From the NCBI GenBank assembly GCA_943787745.1, contig CALSNJ010000006.1, positions 1-64,000 on the forward strand: 64,000 bases of DNA, read 5' to 3'. Shown here one piece after another: positions 18,642-28,175 of the stretch (its first letter is position 1; the number at the start of each line of letters is the position of its first letter). A program made the position numbers and the translations under genes. The notes beneath the pieces are model-generated. The model made no database searches and was not told the DNA's origin. It was given only the letters and a program-made list of their open reading frames with translations. Source of the DNA: an uncultured Alphaproteobacteria bacterium (GTDB taxonomy: Bacteria > Pseudomonadota > Alphaproteobacteria > UBA6615).

Positions 18642-19292
18642 ATGACATCGGGCCCGCGGGATGCATCAGACGCGGCCATCGAAGCTGCACGACACCTGTT
18701 CGCACAGGACTGCACCTTTGTGCGCGGTGTGGCGAGTCTGGACGGCCTGCCGGCCCCGAGCCTGCCGGAAGTGGCTTTTGCGGGGCGCTCAAATGTCGGC
18801 AAATCGAGTTTGCTCAACAGCCTGACCGGTCGCAAAACTCTCGCACGGACGAGCAATACGCCGGGGCGAACCCGCGAGCTCAACTTCTTTAATCTCGCTG
18901 GCCGATTGATGCTGGTCGACTTGCCCGGTTACGGCTATGCACGCGCGTCCAAAACCGACATTGCGCGCTGGAATGAAACCCTGCGCAGCTATCTGCGCGG
19001 ACGTCCCAATCTGCAAAGGCTTTGCCTGCTTGTGGATGCGCGTCATGGCGTGAAGGCGGGCGATGAGGAAATGATGACGATGCTCGACACCTCAGCCGTC
19101 GTCTATCGCGTGGTTCTGACAAAAATGGACAAGCTTTCTGCCACCGAGCAAGAGCAGGTGACCGCAAAGGTTGCCGCCGCGCTCAAAAGCCACCCCGCCG
19201 CGCTACCCGAACTGATCACCACAAGCGCGCGCAAGAATTCCGGTATTGCCGAATTGCGCGCGGATTTGGCCACGCTGGCGAACCCCCAATAA
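18642..19292 (+). CDS. engB: Ribosome biogenesis GTPase EngB/YihA
   Basis: 216 residues. G1 is AGRSNVGKSSL near residue 47, G2 NTPGRTRELNFF, G3 DLPGYGYA, G4 TKMDKLS and G5 TSARKNSG, all intact. It is a small GTPase needed for 50S assembly. ATG at 18642 is 4 bases after the yidC stop; an earlier in-frame start would lie inside yidC. It is followed by argB after 54 bases, as in many alphaproteobacteria. Confidence 0.96.
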   Translation: MTSGPRDASDAAIEAARHLFAQDCTFVRGVASLDGLPAPSLPEVAFAGRSNVGKSSLLNSLTGRKTLARTSNTPGRTRELNFFNLAGRLMLVDLPGYGYARASKTDIARWNETLRSYLRGRPNLQRLCLLVDARHGVKAGDEEMMTMLDTSAVVYRVVLTKMDKLSATEQEQVTAKVAAALKSHPAALPELITTSARKNSGIAELRADLATLANPQ

Positions 19293-19346
19293 GTTGAGCT
19301 AAGTTCCTATCAACAGCGGACTTTCGCCCGAAGAACGGAAAACATT

Positions 19347-20258
19347 ATGGGACCAGACAGCGCGCCACCGCCTGCCGAAGAATTACTTGCCAAAGCCGGA
19401 GTTCTGGCTGAGGCCCTGCCCTATATGCGGCAGTTCAACGGTCAGCGATTCGTCATCAAATATGGCGGACACGCCATGGGTGACACCAATCTTGCCAGTG
19501 CCTTCGCACGAGATATCGTCCTGCTGAAACAGGTCGGCATTGAACCCATTATTGTGCATGGCGGAGGCCCCCAAATCGGGGCCATGCTCGAGCGCCTCAA
19601 GATCAAGAGCGAGTTCGTCGACGGATTGCGCGTAACAGACGCAGAAACCGTAGAAATCGTCGAAATGGTGCTGTCGGGCTCGATCAACAAGCAGATTGTT
19701 TCCGCAATCAATGCCGCGGGCGGCAGAGCGGTGGGCCTGTCAGGAAAGGACGGCAACCTCATGTCGGTCCGCAAGCTGCGGCGCACCCATCGAGAAACGG
19801 ATTCCAACATCGAGAAAATTCTCGATCTCGGCTTTGTTGGCGACCCCTCGCATGTCGATCCAGATCTGCTCGACAGCCTGACCAAAGCGGACATCATTCC
19901 CGTGATCGCCCCCATCGGGATCGGTGAGGATGGAGCAACCTATAACGTCAACGCCGATACCGCCGCTGGCGCGATTGCCTCTGCGGTGGGTGCTGCCCGT
20001 TTGCTGATGCTGACTGACGTTACCGGGGTCCTCGACAAAGACGGTGAGCTGATCGCGGATATGGGTGTCGATCAGGCGCGGCGCCTGATTGGTGATGAAA
20101 CAATCAACGGCGGCATGATCCCCAAGGTCGAGACCTGTATCGACGCCGTTGAAAACGATGTGGATGCGGCTGTCATCATGGATGGTCGTGCCGCACATTC
20201 TCTGCTGATCGAAATTTTCACAGAGCACGGCCTTGGCACAGCGATCTGGGCAGACTAA
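19347..20258 (+). CDS. argB: Acetylglutamate kinase
   Basis: 303 residues. It phosphorylates N-acetylglutamate in arginine synthesis. Motifs: [12 protein letters not shown] near residue 35, [28 protein letters not shown], the [31 protein letters not shown] block, and [16 protein letters not shown] near the C-terminus. The N-terminal helix ([15 protein letters not shown]) is of the arginine-sensitive hexameric type, so feedback inhibition is likely. It ends 9 bases before the convergent gene at 20268. Confidence 0.97.
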   Translation: MGPDSAPPPAEELLAKAGVLAEALPYMRQFNGQRFVIKYGGHAMGDTNLASAFARDIVLLKQVGIEPIIVHGGGPQIGAMLERLKIKSEFVDGLRVTDAETVEIVEMVLSGSINKQIVSAINAAGGRAVGLSGKDGNLMSVRKLRRTHRETDSNIEKILDLGFVGDPSHVDPDLLDSLTKADIIPVIAPIGIGEDGATYNVNADTAAGAIASAVGAARLLMLTDVTGVLDKDGELIADMGVDQARRLIGDETINGGMIPKVETCIDAVENDVDAAVIMDGRAAHSLLIEIFTEHGLGTAIWAD

Positions 20259-20267
20259 CGCGGCTTG

Positions 20268-21431
20268 TCAGCTTGCCTGACGCAGATGCGTGCCACCGGG
20301 TTGGCGCATGTCATAGAGAATCGAAAGCGTATCGACCATCTCGCTGAAATGCTCATACCGCAGACGCTTGCCATGACGTGACATCATCTTGGTCCACACA
20401 TCAAGCGCATGAATATTGGCACTCAGGCATGTGGCCAGATTGGTGTAGTCATCATCGGCATGAAAGAGAAACTCCTTGAAGGCGCGCGGCTGGTTCAGAT
20501 CAATGAAGTTGCGGTAGCTTTGCTCATAGGTGTTCAGAACCTGTTTGATACTGCGGTAGGTATCACGCACCTTGTCACGCAGTCCCCCCAAAGAATACTC
20601 CACACGATCGCGATCTTCAGGAAGCAGGCGCGCCCAGTCAATCGGAATTGCTGACTTGTCATCCCCCAACCATGCAAAGAACTTCTTCATCCGCGGCAGA
20701 TGGTCGTCAAACTGCACCTGATAGTAACAAATTTCCTTCCACGCAAAAAATAACTCCGGTGCCCGCTCGGGTGGAATCTCCATACTCCGAACGAAATCCT
20801 CGATCCCTTCAATATCTCTGGCTTCCCAGATTTTTGTCAGAAAACGGCTTACATGCTGCTCAATCTTTTCGGCGGGCGCACTGCCGCCATCGGTGTACGC
20901 GCGGCGCACAAGGGTCCGGATTTTGGTTCGAATCGGCAAACGAATCCGCTTCCAATCATCCTCACTGATCATGAAATAGTAGGGATGAACCCGGTCATCA
21001 AGGTCGAGCTGTTCCGACTTGCTGCGCAGTAGAAACGGATCGAGCGTTGGCAGTGAGTAAATCATCTCGAGAATTTCGAGATCCATCACATAGTCGACCT
21101 GACTCTCTTCACTTTTAGAGTCTGCGCCTGTCTTGGCCTGGAGCACCCTGTTGAAGGACGGGTCATCGAACAGGATGGAGTCACCCCCCTCATGGACGTT
21201 GTCCAGATTGTAAGGGAAGTACAACAACGTCTGAACGGTGGAGACCATGTTGTATTGGCCGCTATTGCGCTCCATCAACTTGAAGAACAGGGTCTTGTTC
21301 AACGTCTTGTTCCGGAACAACTTGCCCACGGGGTCATCAGCCGGAATCCTCTGGCCGATCTCGAACACGTTGAACGCGGTCGAACGACCGGCGTTGATCA
21401 CTTTAGAGAGTTCCATGCGGTCCATGGGCAT
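20268..21431 (-). CDS. Uncharacterised 387-residue cytoplasmic protein in a c-di-GMP operon
   Basis: I do not recognise a family. The protein is largely helical with many charged residues and no signal peptide or membrane span. Notable stretches are NKTLNKTLFFKLMERN near residue 43, a Trp- and Tyr-rich central part (PELFFAWKEICYYQVQFDDHLPRMKKFFAWL in two blocks near 229-258), and FLFHADDDYTNLATCLSANIHALDVW near the end. No PilZ RxxxR/DxSxxG motif is seen. It is the last gene of the EAL-GGDEF-DUF2336 operon, 17 bases after the DUF2336 stop, so a role with that signalling set is inferred. Confidence 0.7.
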   Translation of the reverse strand: MPMDRMELSKVINAGRSTAFNVFEIGQRIPADDPVGKLFRNKTLNKTLFFKLMERNSGQYNMVSTVQTLLYFPYNLDNVHEGGDSILFDDPSFNRVLQAKTGADSKSEESQVDYVMDLEILEMIYSLPTLDPFLLRSKSEQLDLDDRVHPYYFMISEDDWKRIRLPIRTKIRTLVRRAYTDGGSAPAEKIEQHVSRFLTKIWEARDIEGIEDFVRSMEIPPERAPELFFAWKEICYYQVQFDDHLPRMKKFFAWLGDDKSAIPIDWARLLPEDRDRVEYSLGGLRDKVRDTYRSIKQVLNTYEQSYRNFIDLNQPRAFKEFLFHADDDYTNLATCLSANIHALDVWTKMMSRHGKRLRYEHFSEMVDTLSILYDMRQPGGTHLRQAS

Positions 21432-21448
21432 GGCGTCATTCCTTCCGT

Positions 21449-22864
21449 TTAACTGCCATCGGTCATGCCGGCAATAAACTCAAGCTGCCAGGTCATTTCC
21501 TCGGGAGAGATAGGGTAGCCATCCGATGCAGTGGCGCGCAGAACGCCACTTGGGGGAATTTTGGCCAGGTTCATTTGCAGGCGGGTCGCCAACCGCATGG
21601 ACAGACCTGCTTTCCACGCCAACGCCACCAACGCCTTAGCGTTCTGCAGAGAAGCCGCTTTGCGCACCACATCCTCATGCACACCGGCAAGGGATGCCGT
21701 CGCGATGATGACGAACTCGGTCTCACCATCGTTCAGCGCTTCGGAGACATGCTTTTCCTTCAAGGTGCCCTTGGCGATCAATTTGCGCGCCCGCTTGGTT
21801 GCGCGCGTTTCCTTTACGGGCGCTTTGGCTTCCTTGCTGACCCAATCTGGATCAACGGGTCGATCGCCCTCTTCTTCGACTTTGGCTTTTGCCTTCGAGC
21901 TTGCCCATTGTGGATCTTCCAGAGACATCTCCTTGCCCCCGGCAGCGGATTGTCCGGACCAGAGGTCAGCTATATCCGACAATTCTCCGCCATCGAGACG
22001 CCGCTTGATGACCTCGTCGATAGACGCAAGTGCGTCACTGTCCAGATCCGTTCTCTTCTTGAGTTCAGCCAAAAGAGGCCCGGCCACAATTTCGGCGATC
22101 CTGCGGGATGCATTCATCTTGAGGTTGGGCCGCTTCACCAGCGGTCCATGCCATCCTGGTTGTCCCGGCGCTTGGTCGACAATACGGTCCAGAGTTTCTT
22201 CGCGGATCTGCGCGCTTGCATTGCCCAACAATTCAGCCACGGCTTCGATATCGCCCGTGTCGACAATCGCATCCGCGACATCCTGACCCAGCGCGACACG
22301 CCGGGAAATAGCCATAAGCGCGCCCTGGACCGTTTCACTGTTAAGCACGCCAATCAAAAACTCATCGCTGAGAACCGGAGAATTTTCCAGCACCGGACCG
22401 CTGACAGAGATTTCCTTGTCGAGCGCAAGCGTTTCAACAATATGGCGTGGCGCCCCCGCACTATCTTTGAAAACTTCTGACAGTATTTGGCGCACGCGCA
22501 CAAGCTGGTCGCCCGCCAGAACTTCCAGAGCCTGCATGGTGACCTGATAGACATTTCCCCGATCACCTGCATTCATATCCAGCGAGGACACCGCGATCTT
22601 GCCGGCGACGTCAGACCGAACACGATCGTCATCATCCTGCGCCAGCATCAAATCTGCATGTCGGGGTGTCGCGTCGTTGCGGGCGATGTAGCGACGCACA
22701 CCGGGATCCGGGTCGCCCGCAAGATAATAGAGAATCTCTGGTCGCACATCGCCGCGTCCAGCTAGATCACAACGCGCGCCGTGATCGCCTTCTCGCGCCA
22801 TGCGTTTCTGATCTTCATAAGAGATCGATTCGGAATCGACAGATTCAATCTGTGCGTTGGTCAT
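21449..22864 (-). CDS. DUF2336 domain protein (HEAT-like)
   Basis: About 471 residues. The N-terminal half has repeated helical pairs resembling HEAT repeats: RCDLAGRGDVRPEILYYLAGDPDPGVRRYIARN and DDRVRSDVAGKIAVSSLD. The C-terminus carries the DUF2336 ending ALAWKAGLSMRLATRLQ and ISPEEMTWQLEF. Residues ~300-370 are charged and probably disordered. The protein is typical of alphaproteobacteria and of unknown function. The start is uncertain: ATG at 22864 overlaps the diguanylate cyclase stop by 20 bases, with 22879 and a TTG at 22891 as alternatives. Position in the operon suggests a scaffold or partner for c-di-GMP signalling. Confidence 0.75.
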   Translation of the reverse strand: MTNAQIESVDSESISYEDQKRMAREGDHGARCDLAGRGDVRPEILYYLAGDPDPGVRRYIARNDATPRHADLMLAQDDDDRVRSDVAGKIAVSSLDMNAGDRGNVYQVTMQALEVLAGDQLVRVRQILSEVFKDSAGAPRHIVETLALDKEISVSGPVLENSPVLSDEFLIGVLNSETVQGALMAISRRVALGQDVADAIVDTGDIEAVAELLGNASAQIREETLDRIVDQAPGQPGWHGPLVKRPNLKMNASRRIAEIVAGPLLAELKKRTDLDSDALASIDEVIKRRLDGGELSDIADLWSGQSAAGGKEMSLEDPQWASSKAKAKVEEEGDRPVDPDWVSKEAKAPVKETRATKRARKLIAKGTLKEKHVSEALNDGETEFVIIATASLAGVHEDVVRKAASLQNAKALVALAWKAGLSMRLATRLQMNLAKIPPSGVLRATASDGYPISPEEMTWQLEFIAGMTDGS

Positions 22865-24650
22865 CGTTCTGGTCTTCATCGCGAGTTTCAACGGAAATTT
22901 CTATTGGTCGTCCGGCAAGCCGGTCCGGACCGTAAACATAACTCGGTGCAACCACCCAGCCATTCTTGCCCGCACGCTTGGCGGCGTACATTGCCTCATC
23001 GCCCCTGATAAGGAGTTCGCGGAGTGTCTCTCCCGAGCCAACCTCGAACTCTGCCAGCCCGATCGAGGCGCCTAATGGGTTCATGGGGTCAGAGAATTGC
23101 TCACCAAGCAGACCAATGGCTTCGACAACTTGCCCCGCCCGATCAACGGCAGGATTGACCCCGACAGCATCCAGCCAAATCGCGAACTCATCACCCCCCA
23201 GTCGGGACAACAGGTCATACTTCCGATTGTGCTGCCTGAGCAGTTCGGAAATTTCGCACAACACTTTGTCACCAACATCGTGGCCGCTGGTGTCATTAAT
23301 CTGTTTGAAATTGTCGAGATCAACAAACAGAAGCACCCCATTCGATGCGGTACGATCCGCACGATCCAGTGCCTCATCGAGCCTTTCGTGAAACGCGCGG
23401 CGATTCATCAAGCCTGTCAGGGCATCTGTGGTTGAAAGGCGCTCGAGCTCTTTCTGGTCCGCAATCTGTCGCATTCCGATTGCAAGCTGTCCGGCGACCG
23501 CTTCCAACATTGCATGTTCATCATCATTCCAAGCGCGCTGCGACTTCTCGCGCAACAACAAGACCGTCCCATTGACCGCGCCGTGATACCAGGTTGCACG
23601 ACCCAGTAATCCGCGCCCACCGACAGTCTCTTCCGAAACGCCCTGAGTCTTTGCGAGACTTTCTGCCAGCGCAGACACATCGACATCTTCGGGCCAGTCA
23701 CCATAGCTTGCGGACAGCTGCCAACCCTCATCATGGGAAAAACTCAACACTGCCGATGCCGCAGATGTGGCACGCCCCAGCATGGAAGCAGCCGATTCCA
23801 GCATGGCTCTCGGCCGGGCTTCCTCACGAATCTGGTTTACGACATAGGCGACAACCTGTTCGCGCACCTTGGCCTGTGCCAATTCACTATCCCGCAAACG
23901 CTCATGTGTAACGTCACGACACAAACCGCGTGCGCCGCGCCAACGCCCCTCCTGATCGACGACAGGAACAGCAGAGGCAAGCAGACAGGTCTCCTGTCCG
24001 TCAGCGTTTCGCAACCAGATTTGCGTGTGTCCCATCGCTGTTCGGGTATGGAAGGGAAGGTCAGGATCATCGACATCGACATCGCCCTCGACCAGAAAAT
24101 CTCGCGGATGGCGACCGATCATGTCCTCCGGCGAATACCCGAGCGCTCCATGCGGGGACACAAAGACGAATTTTCCACTTAGATCAGTCTCAAAGGCGAA
24201 ATCACTCGAGATCGTCACGAGGTCGCGATAACGCTGACGGGAATCGAAAAGGGCCTGACGAATATTAATGTCGTAGGTCTGATCACGAACCAGCACGATC
24301 ACTTTACCATTTTCCGACGGCAAAGCCGTGCACTCGAACCAGCGGGCAACATCGTCGAGGACGACCTCAATGCGGTCACATACGCCGCCCCTTGCCTGAC
24401 GTGCGAGCGCCACGACGCCCTGAAGCGACGCCCCCGGCATACCCGACGCCGCACGCACGAGTTGTGTCCCGAGTTCGTTCGCAGCCGCGACCTCACCGTC
24501 TGCGCCAAACTCAATCACCGCGCCCGGCCAGCTTAAGAGCGCATGAACCGCGCCACCGAACTCCGGCGCGGGCAAAGAGCTCCACAAACTGGCAACACGT
24601 TGCGCATCAGCCATATTGTCCTGGTCTATGGATCGCAGCATCGTATTCAT
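22845..24650 (-). CDS. Diguanylate cyclase with PAS and GAF domains
   Basis: 601 residues. Order: a degenerate PAS at ~30-120, a PAS at ~140-255 (YRDLVTISSDFAFETDLSGK), a GAF-like domain at ~275-395, then a GGDEF domain. The catalytic loop GGDEF is at 485-489 and intact. The inhibitory I-site RKYD (RxxD) sits at 476-479, exactly five residues before it, so product inhibition is predicted. VDLDNFKQINDTSGH carries the metal and substrate residues. It makes c-di-GMP from GTP, in the cytoplasm. ATG at 24650 overlaps the EAL gene stop by 4 bases. Confidence 0.92.
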   Translation of the reverse strand: MNTMLRSIDQDNMADAQRVASLWSSLPAPEFGGAVHALLSWPGAVIEFGADGEVAAANELGTQLVRAASGMPGASLQGVVALARQARGGVCDRIEVVLDDVARWFECTALPSENGKVIVLVRDQTYDINIRQALFDSRQRYRDLVTISSDFAFETDLSGKFVFVSPHGALGYSPEDMIGRHPRDFLVEGDVDVDDPDLPFHTRTAMGHTQIWLRNADGQETCLLASAVPVVDQEGRWRGARGLCRDVTHERLRDSELAQAKVREQVVAYVVNQIREEARPRAMLESAASMLGRATSAASAVLSFSHDEGWQLSASYGDWPEDVDVSALAESLAKTQGVSEETVGGRGLLGRATWYHGAVNGTVLLLREKSQRAWNDDEHAMLEAVAGQLAIGMRQIADQKELERLSTTDALTGLMNRRAFHERLDEALDRADRTASNGVLLFVDLDNFKQINDTSGHDVGDKVLCEISELLRQHNRKYDLLSRLGGDEFAIWLDAVGVNPAVDRAGQVVEAIGLLGEQFSDPMNPLGASIGLAEFEVGSGETLRELLIRGDEAMYAAKRAGKNGWVVAPSYVYGPDRLAGRPIEISVETRDEDQNDDQRTD

Positions 24651-26347
24651 GCCGCCGTCTTTTCACGTGGGAACGACTTGGGGCGCGGGCTCTCAAAGGC
24701 CGAAATCAGTTTGCTTGGGCGGCCAAACAGATACCCCTGACCATAATCGATGCCACATTCGCGCACGAGCTCGGCCGCTTCCTCATCTTCGATCATCTCG
24801 GCAACGGTTTTGATATCAAGCTCACGGCACATGCTGGCCATCGCCTTGAGAAGCGCGCGATGTCTTCGATTCTTGATGGCATCGATCACATAGGCACCAT
24901 CGATTTTCACCACATCAACATCCAGCGCACTCAAATACTGAAAGGCTGCAGCACCGGCCCCAAAATCATCGAGACAAACGATATGGCCTGCCTGACGTAG
25001 TGTTTGAATGATACGGTTTGCTTCCTCCAGATCATGCAACTTTGCCGATTCCGTCACCTCGAACAGAATATGTTCTCTGGCATCTGAAAATTCATCCAGA
25101 AGCGCCATCAGGTCTTTCACGAAACGCGGCGTGCTGAGAGAACGCCCCGACAGATTGACCGCCGTCATGTAGCGATAGCCCTGCCCATTGGTAGACTCGA
25201 GCCAATTCAGAACCTTCCGGCACATCGCCAGATCAAATTCACAGATGATCCCCACTTCTTCAGCAAAGGTGATGAATTCAAAAGGGGAAGCCTCAAAATT
25301 CTCATGATCGAAACGCACCAGCGCCTCGAAATGGTGAGGGCGCCGGGATTGCATGTCGCAGATCGGCTGGAAGGCTACATCGAATGCCCCACGCCGGATC
25401 ATCTCCACAAACCTGTTGCGCCGCTCCATCGTCTCGGCGGCCATTGACGTGAATCCCTCCGAGAGATCGCGCACCGTGAATCCACCGACAGTCTCGTCGC
25501 AGAACCGGTTGATCGTATAGACCAGCGCCTGGGCTGTATCCTCTTCGGACATAAGGCCGGCTTCCACTTCGACGGTCGCACTACCGACGGAAACCCCCTG
25601 CCCTTCGGGATCCATTTCCTTCGCAAATTTCTCGATTTGTGCCGACAGATTTTCGACATTGAGATCAACATCGTGCACGAGGCCGAAACGGTTTTCGTCG
25701 ATCTGCCCGGCAAGATCACCATCCACGGAGCTTGCACGGAACAGCGACCCCATGGTCGCCGACAGTTCGGTTTGCGCCTGATCCGTCAGACGCTCGCGCA
25801 ACTCATCATAGTCTCCCAACTCGATCATGGTGAGGCGACGGTCTTCCCCGGTGTCTTCAGAAGACGACAGAGCGCGGGTCGCCGCCTGAGCAAAGGACGT
25901 CCTGTCATAAACCTCCATCCCCTCGACACGCACGGAGTTCTCGTCAGAAAAATCCGATCGTGCGGCTTTCACCCGGAAGGAAAGATAGGTGTGCCCTCCC
26001 AGGTCAGCCATATGAAAACCACTGGCGGTGAGCAGCATCGGCGGTCCACCCGGAGAGACAAGCGTGATCGGAGCATCATCAATCCGGGTCCCGGATCGTG
26101 CGTCACGCAATAGTCGATCGAGGTTTCGCAGATCACTTTCGTGAATCAACTCATTGATGCGCACGCCCTGCAGTTCTTTGGGGCTGCGTCCGGTGAAAAC
26201 ATTGGTCGCGCCGGCCGCGAACGTGATCACGCCCGCAGGATCCAGTTCGACCAGCAAATCCGCATTGCAAAATGCCAGCGCGACAAATCGATCGCGCTCG
26301 GTCTTCAGATTCTCGGGACTCTGCCGATCACCTGCTGCTAGATTCAT
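24647..26347 (-). CDS. c-di-GMP phosphodiesterase: PAS, degenerate GGDEF, EAL
   Basis: About 566 residues from ATG 26347, which has AGGA 4 bases upstream; 26437 is an alternative. An N-terminal PAS is followed by a degenerate GGDEF with DENRF where GGDEF should be (about residue 218), then an EAL domain. EAL residues are present: FEALVRF (341-343), VNLSG, FEVTES, the LDDFGAG loop, VKIDG, AEMIED and YGQGYLFG. The full metal and catalytic set is therefore visible, and hydrolysis of c-di-GMP to pGpG is predicted. The degenerate GGDEF may bind GTP as an allosteric site. It is the first gene of the operon with the cyclase. Confidence 0.9.
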   Translation of the reverse strand: MNLAAGDRQSPENLKTERDRFVALAFCNADLLVELDPAGVITFAAGATNVFTGRSPKELQGVRINELIHESDLRNLDRLLRDARSGTRIDDAPITLVSPGGPPMLLTASGFHMADLGGHTYLSFRVKAARSDFSDENSVRVEGMEVYDRTSFAQAATRALSSSEDTGEDRRLTMIELGDYDELRERLTDQAQTELSATMGSLFRASSVDGDLAGQIDENRFGLVHDVDLNVENLSAQIEKFAKEMDPEGQGVSVGSATVEVEAGLMSEEDTAQALVYTINRFCDETVGGFTVRDLSEGFTSMAAETMERRNRFVEMIRRGAFDVAFQPICDMQSRRPHHFEALVRFDHENFEASPFEFITFAEEVGIICEFDLAMCRKVLNWLESTNGQGYRYMTAVNLSGRSLSTPRFVKDLMALLDEFSDAREHILFEVTESAKLHDLEEANRIIQTLRQAGHIVCLDDFGAGAAAFQYLSALDVDVVKIDGAYVIDAIKNRRHRALLKAMASMCRELDIKTVAEMIEDEEAAELVRECGIDYGQGYLFGRPSKLISAFESPRPKSFPREKTAA

Positions 26348-26533
26348 ACTGTCCTGGGCTTGACCCAACGCAACGGCTCCACATTTGAGTTTGCTGGGAC
26401 ACGAGATTCCCGACATGCGATGCACAAAGCACCGCAACGTCGAATAATAATGAGTGGGCGGTTAAAGAAGTCTTAGTAATGGGCCGCGCTCATTGGCCCT
26501 TAAAACGCTGTATTTATGCGGATTTTTATTGAT

Positions 26534-27220
26534 ATGAAACAAATCGAACAGCTGCGCGAGACCGAAACCTGGGTCTTCGATCTCGACAACACGCTCTATC
26601 CGGCCTCATGCGGACTGATGGCCGAAGTCTCTTCACGCATGACGCTGTTTGTCGCCGAGACTTTGGCCCTTGAGCCTGAAAAGGCCCTCATTGAACAAAA
26701 ACGCATGTTCCGTGAACATGGAACAACCTTGCGCGGCCTGATGAACGACCATGACGTGGACCCGGTTCACTTCATGGATTACGTCCATTCTGTCGATTAT
26801 TCGGTTGTCGGCCCCAAACCGCGCCTCGACGCCGCGCTCGATGCACTTCCCGGTCGCAAGGTGGTGTTCACCAATGCTTCAACAGCCCACGCAGAAACGG
26901 TGCTGAAAAATCTGGGCATTGATGATCACTTTACGGGAATTTTCGACGTCGCAGCGGCGGACTACGTCCCCAAGCCGCATCCCAAACCCTATGCCATGAT
27001 TGCCGCGCAGCATGACTTCGATCCTGCACATGCCGTGATGTTGGAGGATATCGGGCCAAATCTGCGCCCGGCCGCCGAGATGGGCATGACAACCGTCTGG
27101 GTTCGCTACAACCCGGAAAACGACCCATACTGGGCCGTTCCCGACGCTGAAGCCGATTACATCCACCATGAAACCGACGATCTGGTGATCTGGCTCGAAT
27201 CTGTCCTCGCGGCAAGCTGA
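26534..27220 (+). CDS. HAD-family pyrimidine 5'-nucleotidase-like phosphatase
   Basis: 228 residues. HAD motifs: I is FDLDNTLYP, II is VVFTNAS, III is the Lys in KPHPKPY, IV is LEDIGPNL. This is the SDT1/pyrimidine 5'-nucleotidase subgroup of HAD-IA, which strips phosphate from UMP, CMP or related small phosphates. The start is either 26534 or 26516, with no strong ribosome-binding site for either. In related genomes this gene often follows argB; here the c-di-GMP operon separates the two. It precedes dapD by 99 bases. Confidence 0.85.
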   Translation: MKQIEQLRETETWVFDLDNTLYPASCGLMAEVSSRMTLFVAETLALEPEKALIEQKRMFREHGTTLRGLMNDHDVDPVHFMDYVHSVDYSVVGPKPRLDAALDALPGRKVVFTNASTAHAETVLKNLGIDDHFTGIFDVAAADYVPKPHPKPYAMIAAQHDFDPAHAVMLEDIGPNLRPAAEMGMTTVWVRYNPENDPYWAVPDAEADYIHHETDDLVIWLESVLAAS

Positions 27221-27319
27221 GAAAAGCCGTAAACCGGGCATTCACGAACGTTGACAGGTGGGACCACGCCCGGCCATCTTCGCGCGCTGCCAAACCAAGA
27301 CCTGCTACAGGAATACGAC

Positions 27320-28165
27320 ATGAGCTCGAGTGATCTGCAATCCGCCATCGAAACTGCCTGGGACAACCGGGAATCGCTTTCCCCCGACACCAAAGGAGCA
27401 GATCGCGATGCCGTTGAAACTGCCCTTGCACAGCTCGACAGCGGCGCACGACGTGTCGCAGAGAAAATCGATGGAGACTGGGTTGTCAACGAATGGCTCA
27501 AGAAAGCGGTTCTGCTCTCGTTTCGCCTGAACGATATGTCCCTGATTCCCGGTGGACCGGGTCAGGACACACCATGGTGGGACAAGGTTCCGTCAAAATT
27601 CGACGGCTGGAAATCTGCCGAATTCGAATCGGCGGGATTTCGCGCTGTTCCCAACGCCATTGTTCGTCATTCCGCCTATATCGCGCCCGGCGTCGTGTTG
27701 ATGCCGAGTTTCGTCAATCTTGGTGCCTATGTCGCCAGCGGCACAATGGTCGACACCTGGGCCACGGTCGGAAGTTGTGCCCAGATCGGCGAGAACGTGC
27801 ATCTTTCCGGCGGCGCAGGCATTGGCGGCGTTCTGGAACCGCTACAGGCCAATCCGGTCATCATTGAGGACAATTGCTTCATCGGCGCACGATCCGAAGT
27901 CGCCGAGGGCGTGATCGTGGAAGAAGGCGCTGTGCTTTCCATGGGTGTCTATCTGGGTGCATCGACAAAGATCATAGATCGTGCGACCGGCAATGTTCAT
28001 GTCGGCCGCGTGCCCTCCTATTCCGTGGTTGTTCCGGGCTCCCTGCCCGGCAAGCCCCTGCCAGACGGCACACCGGGGCCGAGCCTCTATTGTGCTGTCA
28101 TCGTGAAACGCGTGGACGAACAGACCCGCGCCAAGACCTCCATCAACGAACTGCTGCGGGACTAG
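27320..28165 (+). CDS. dapD: Tetrahydrodipicolinate N-succinyltransferase
   Basis: 281 residues, the standard length. It succinylates tetrahydrodipicolinate on the lysine/diaminopimelate route. Left-handed beta-helix hexapeptide repeats run from about residue 110 to 230 ([33 protein letters not shown] and [17 protein letters not shown] in succession). The N-terminal SLIPGGPG segment is also typical. ATG at 27320 has AGGA eight bases upstream; an earlier start adds a poor leader. dapE follows 10 bases later. Confidence 0.96.
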   Translation: MSSSDLQSAIETAWDNRESLSPDTKGADRDAVETALAQLDSGARRVAEKIDGDWVVNEWLKKAVLLSFRLNDMSLIPGGPGQDTPWWDKVPSKFDGWKSAEFESAGFRAVPNAIVRHSAYIAPGVVLMPSFVNLGAYVASGTMVDTWATVGSCAQIGENVHLSGGAGIGGVLEPLQANPVIIEDNCFIGARSEVAEGVIVEEGAVLSMGVYLGASTKIIDRATGNVHVGRVPSYSVVVPGSLPGKPLPDGTPGPSLYCAVIVKRVDEQTRAKTSINELLRD

Positions 28166-28175
28166 CGCGCAGATC

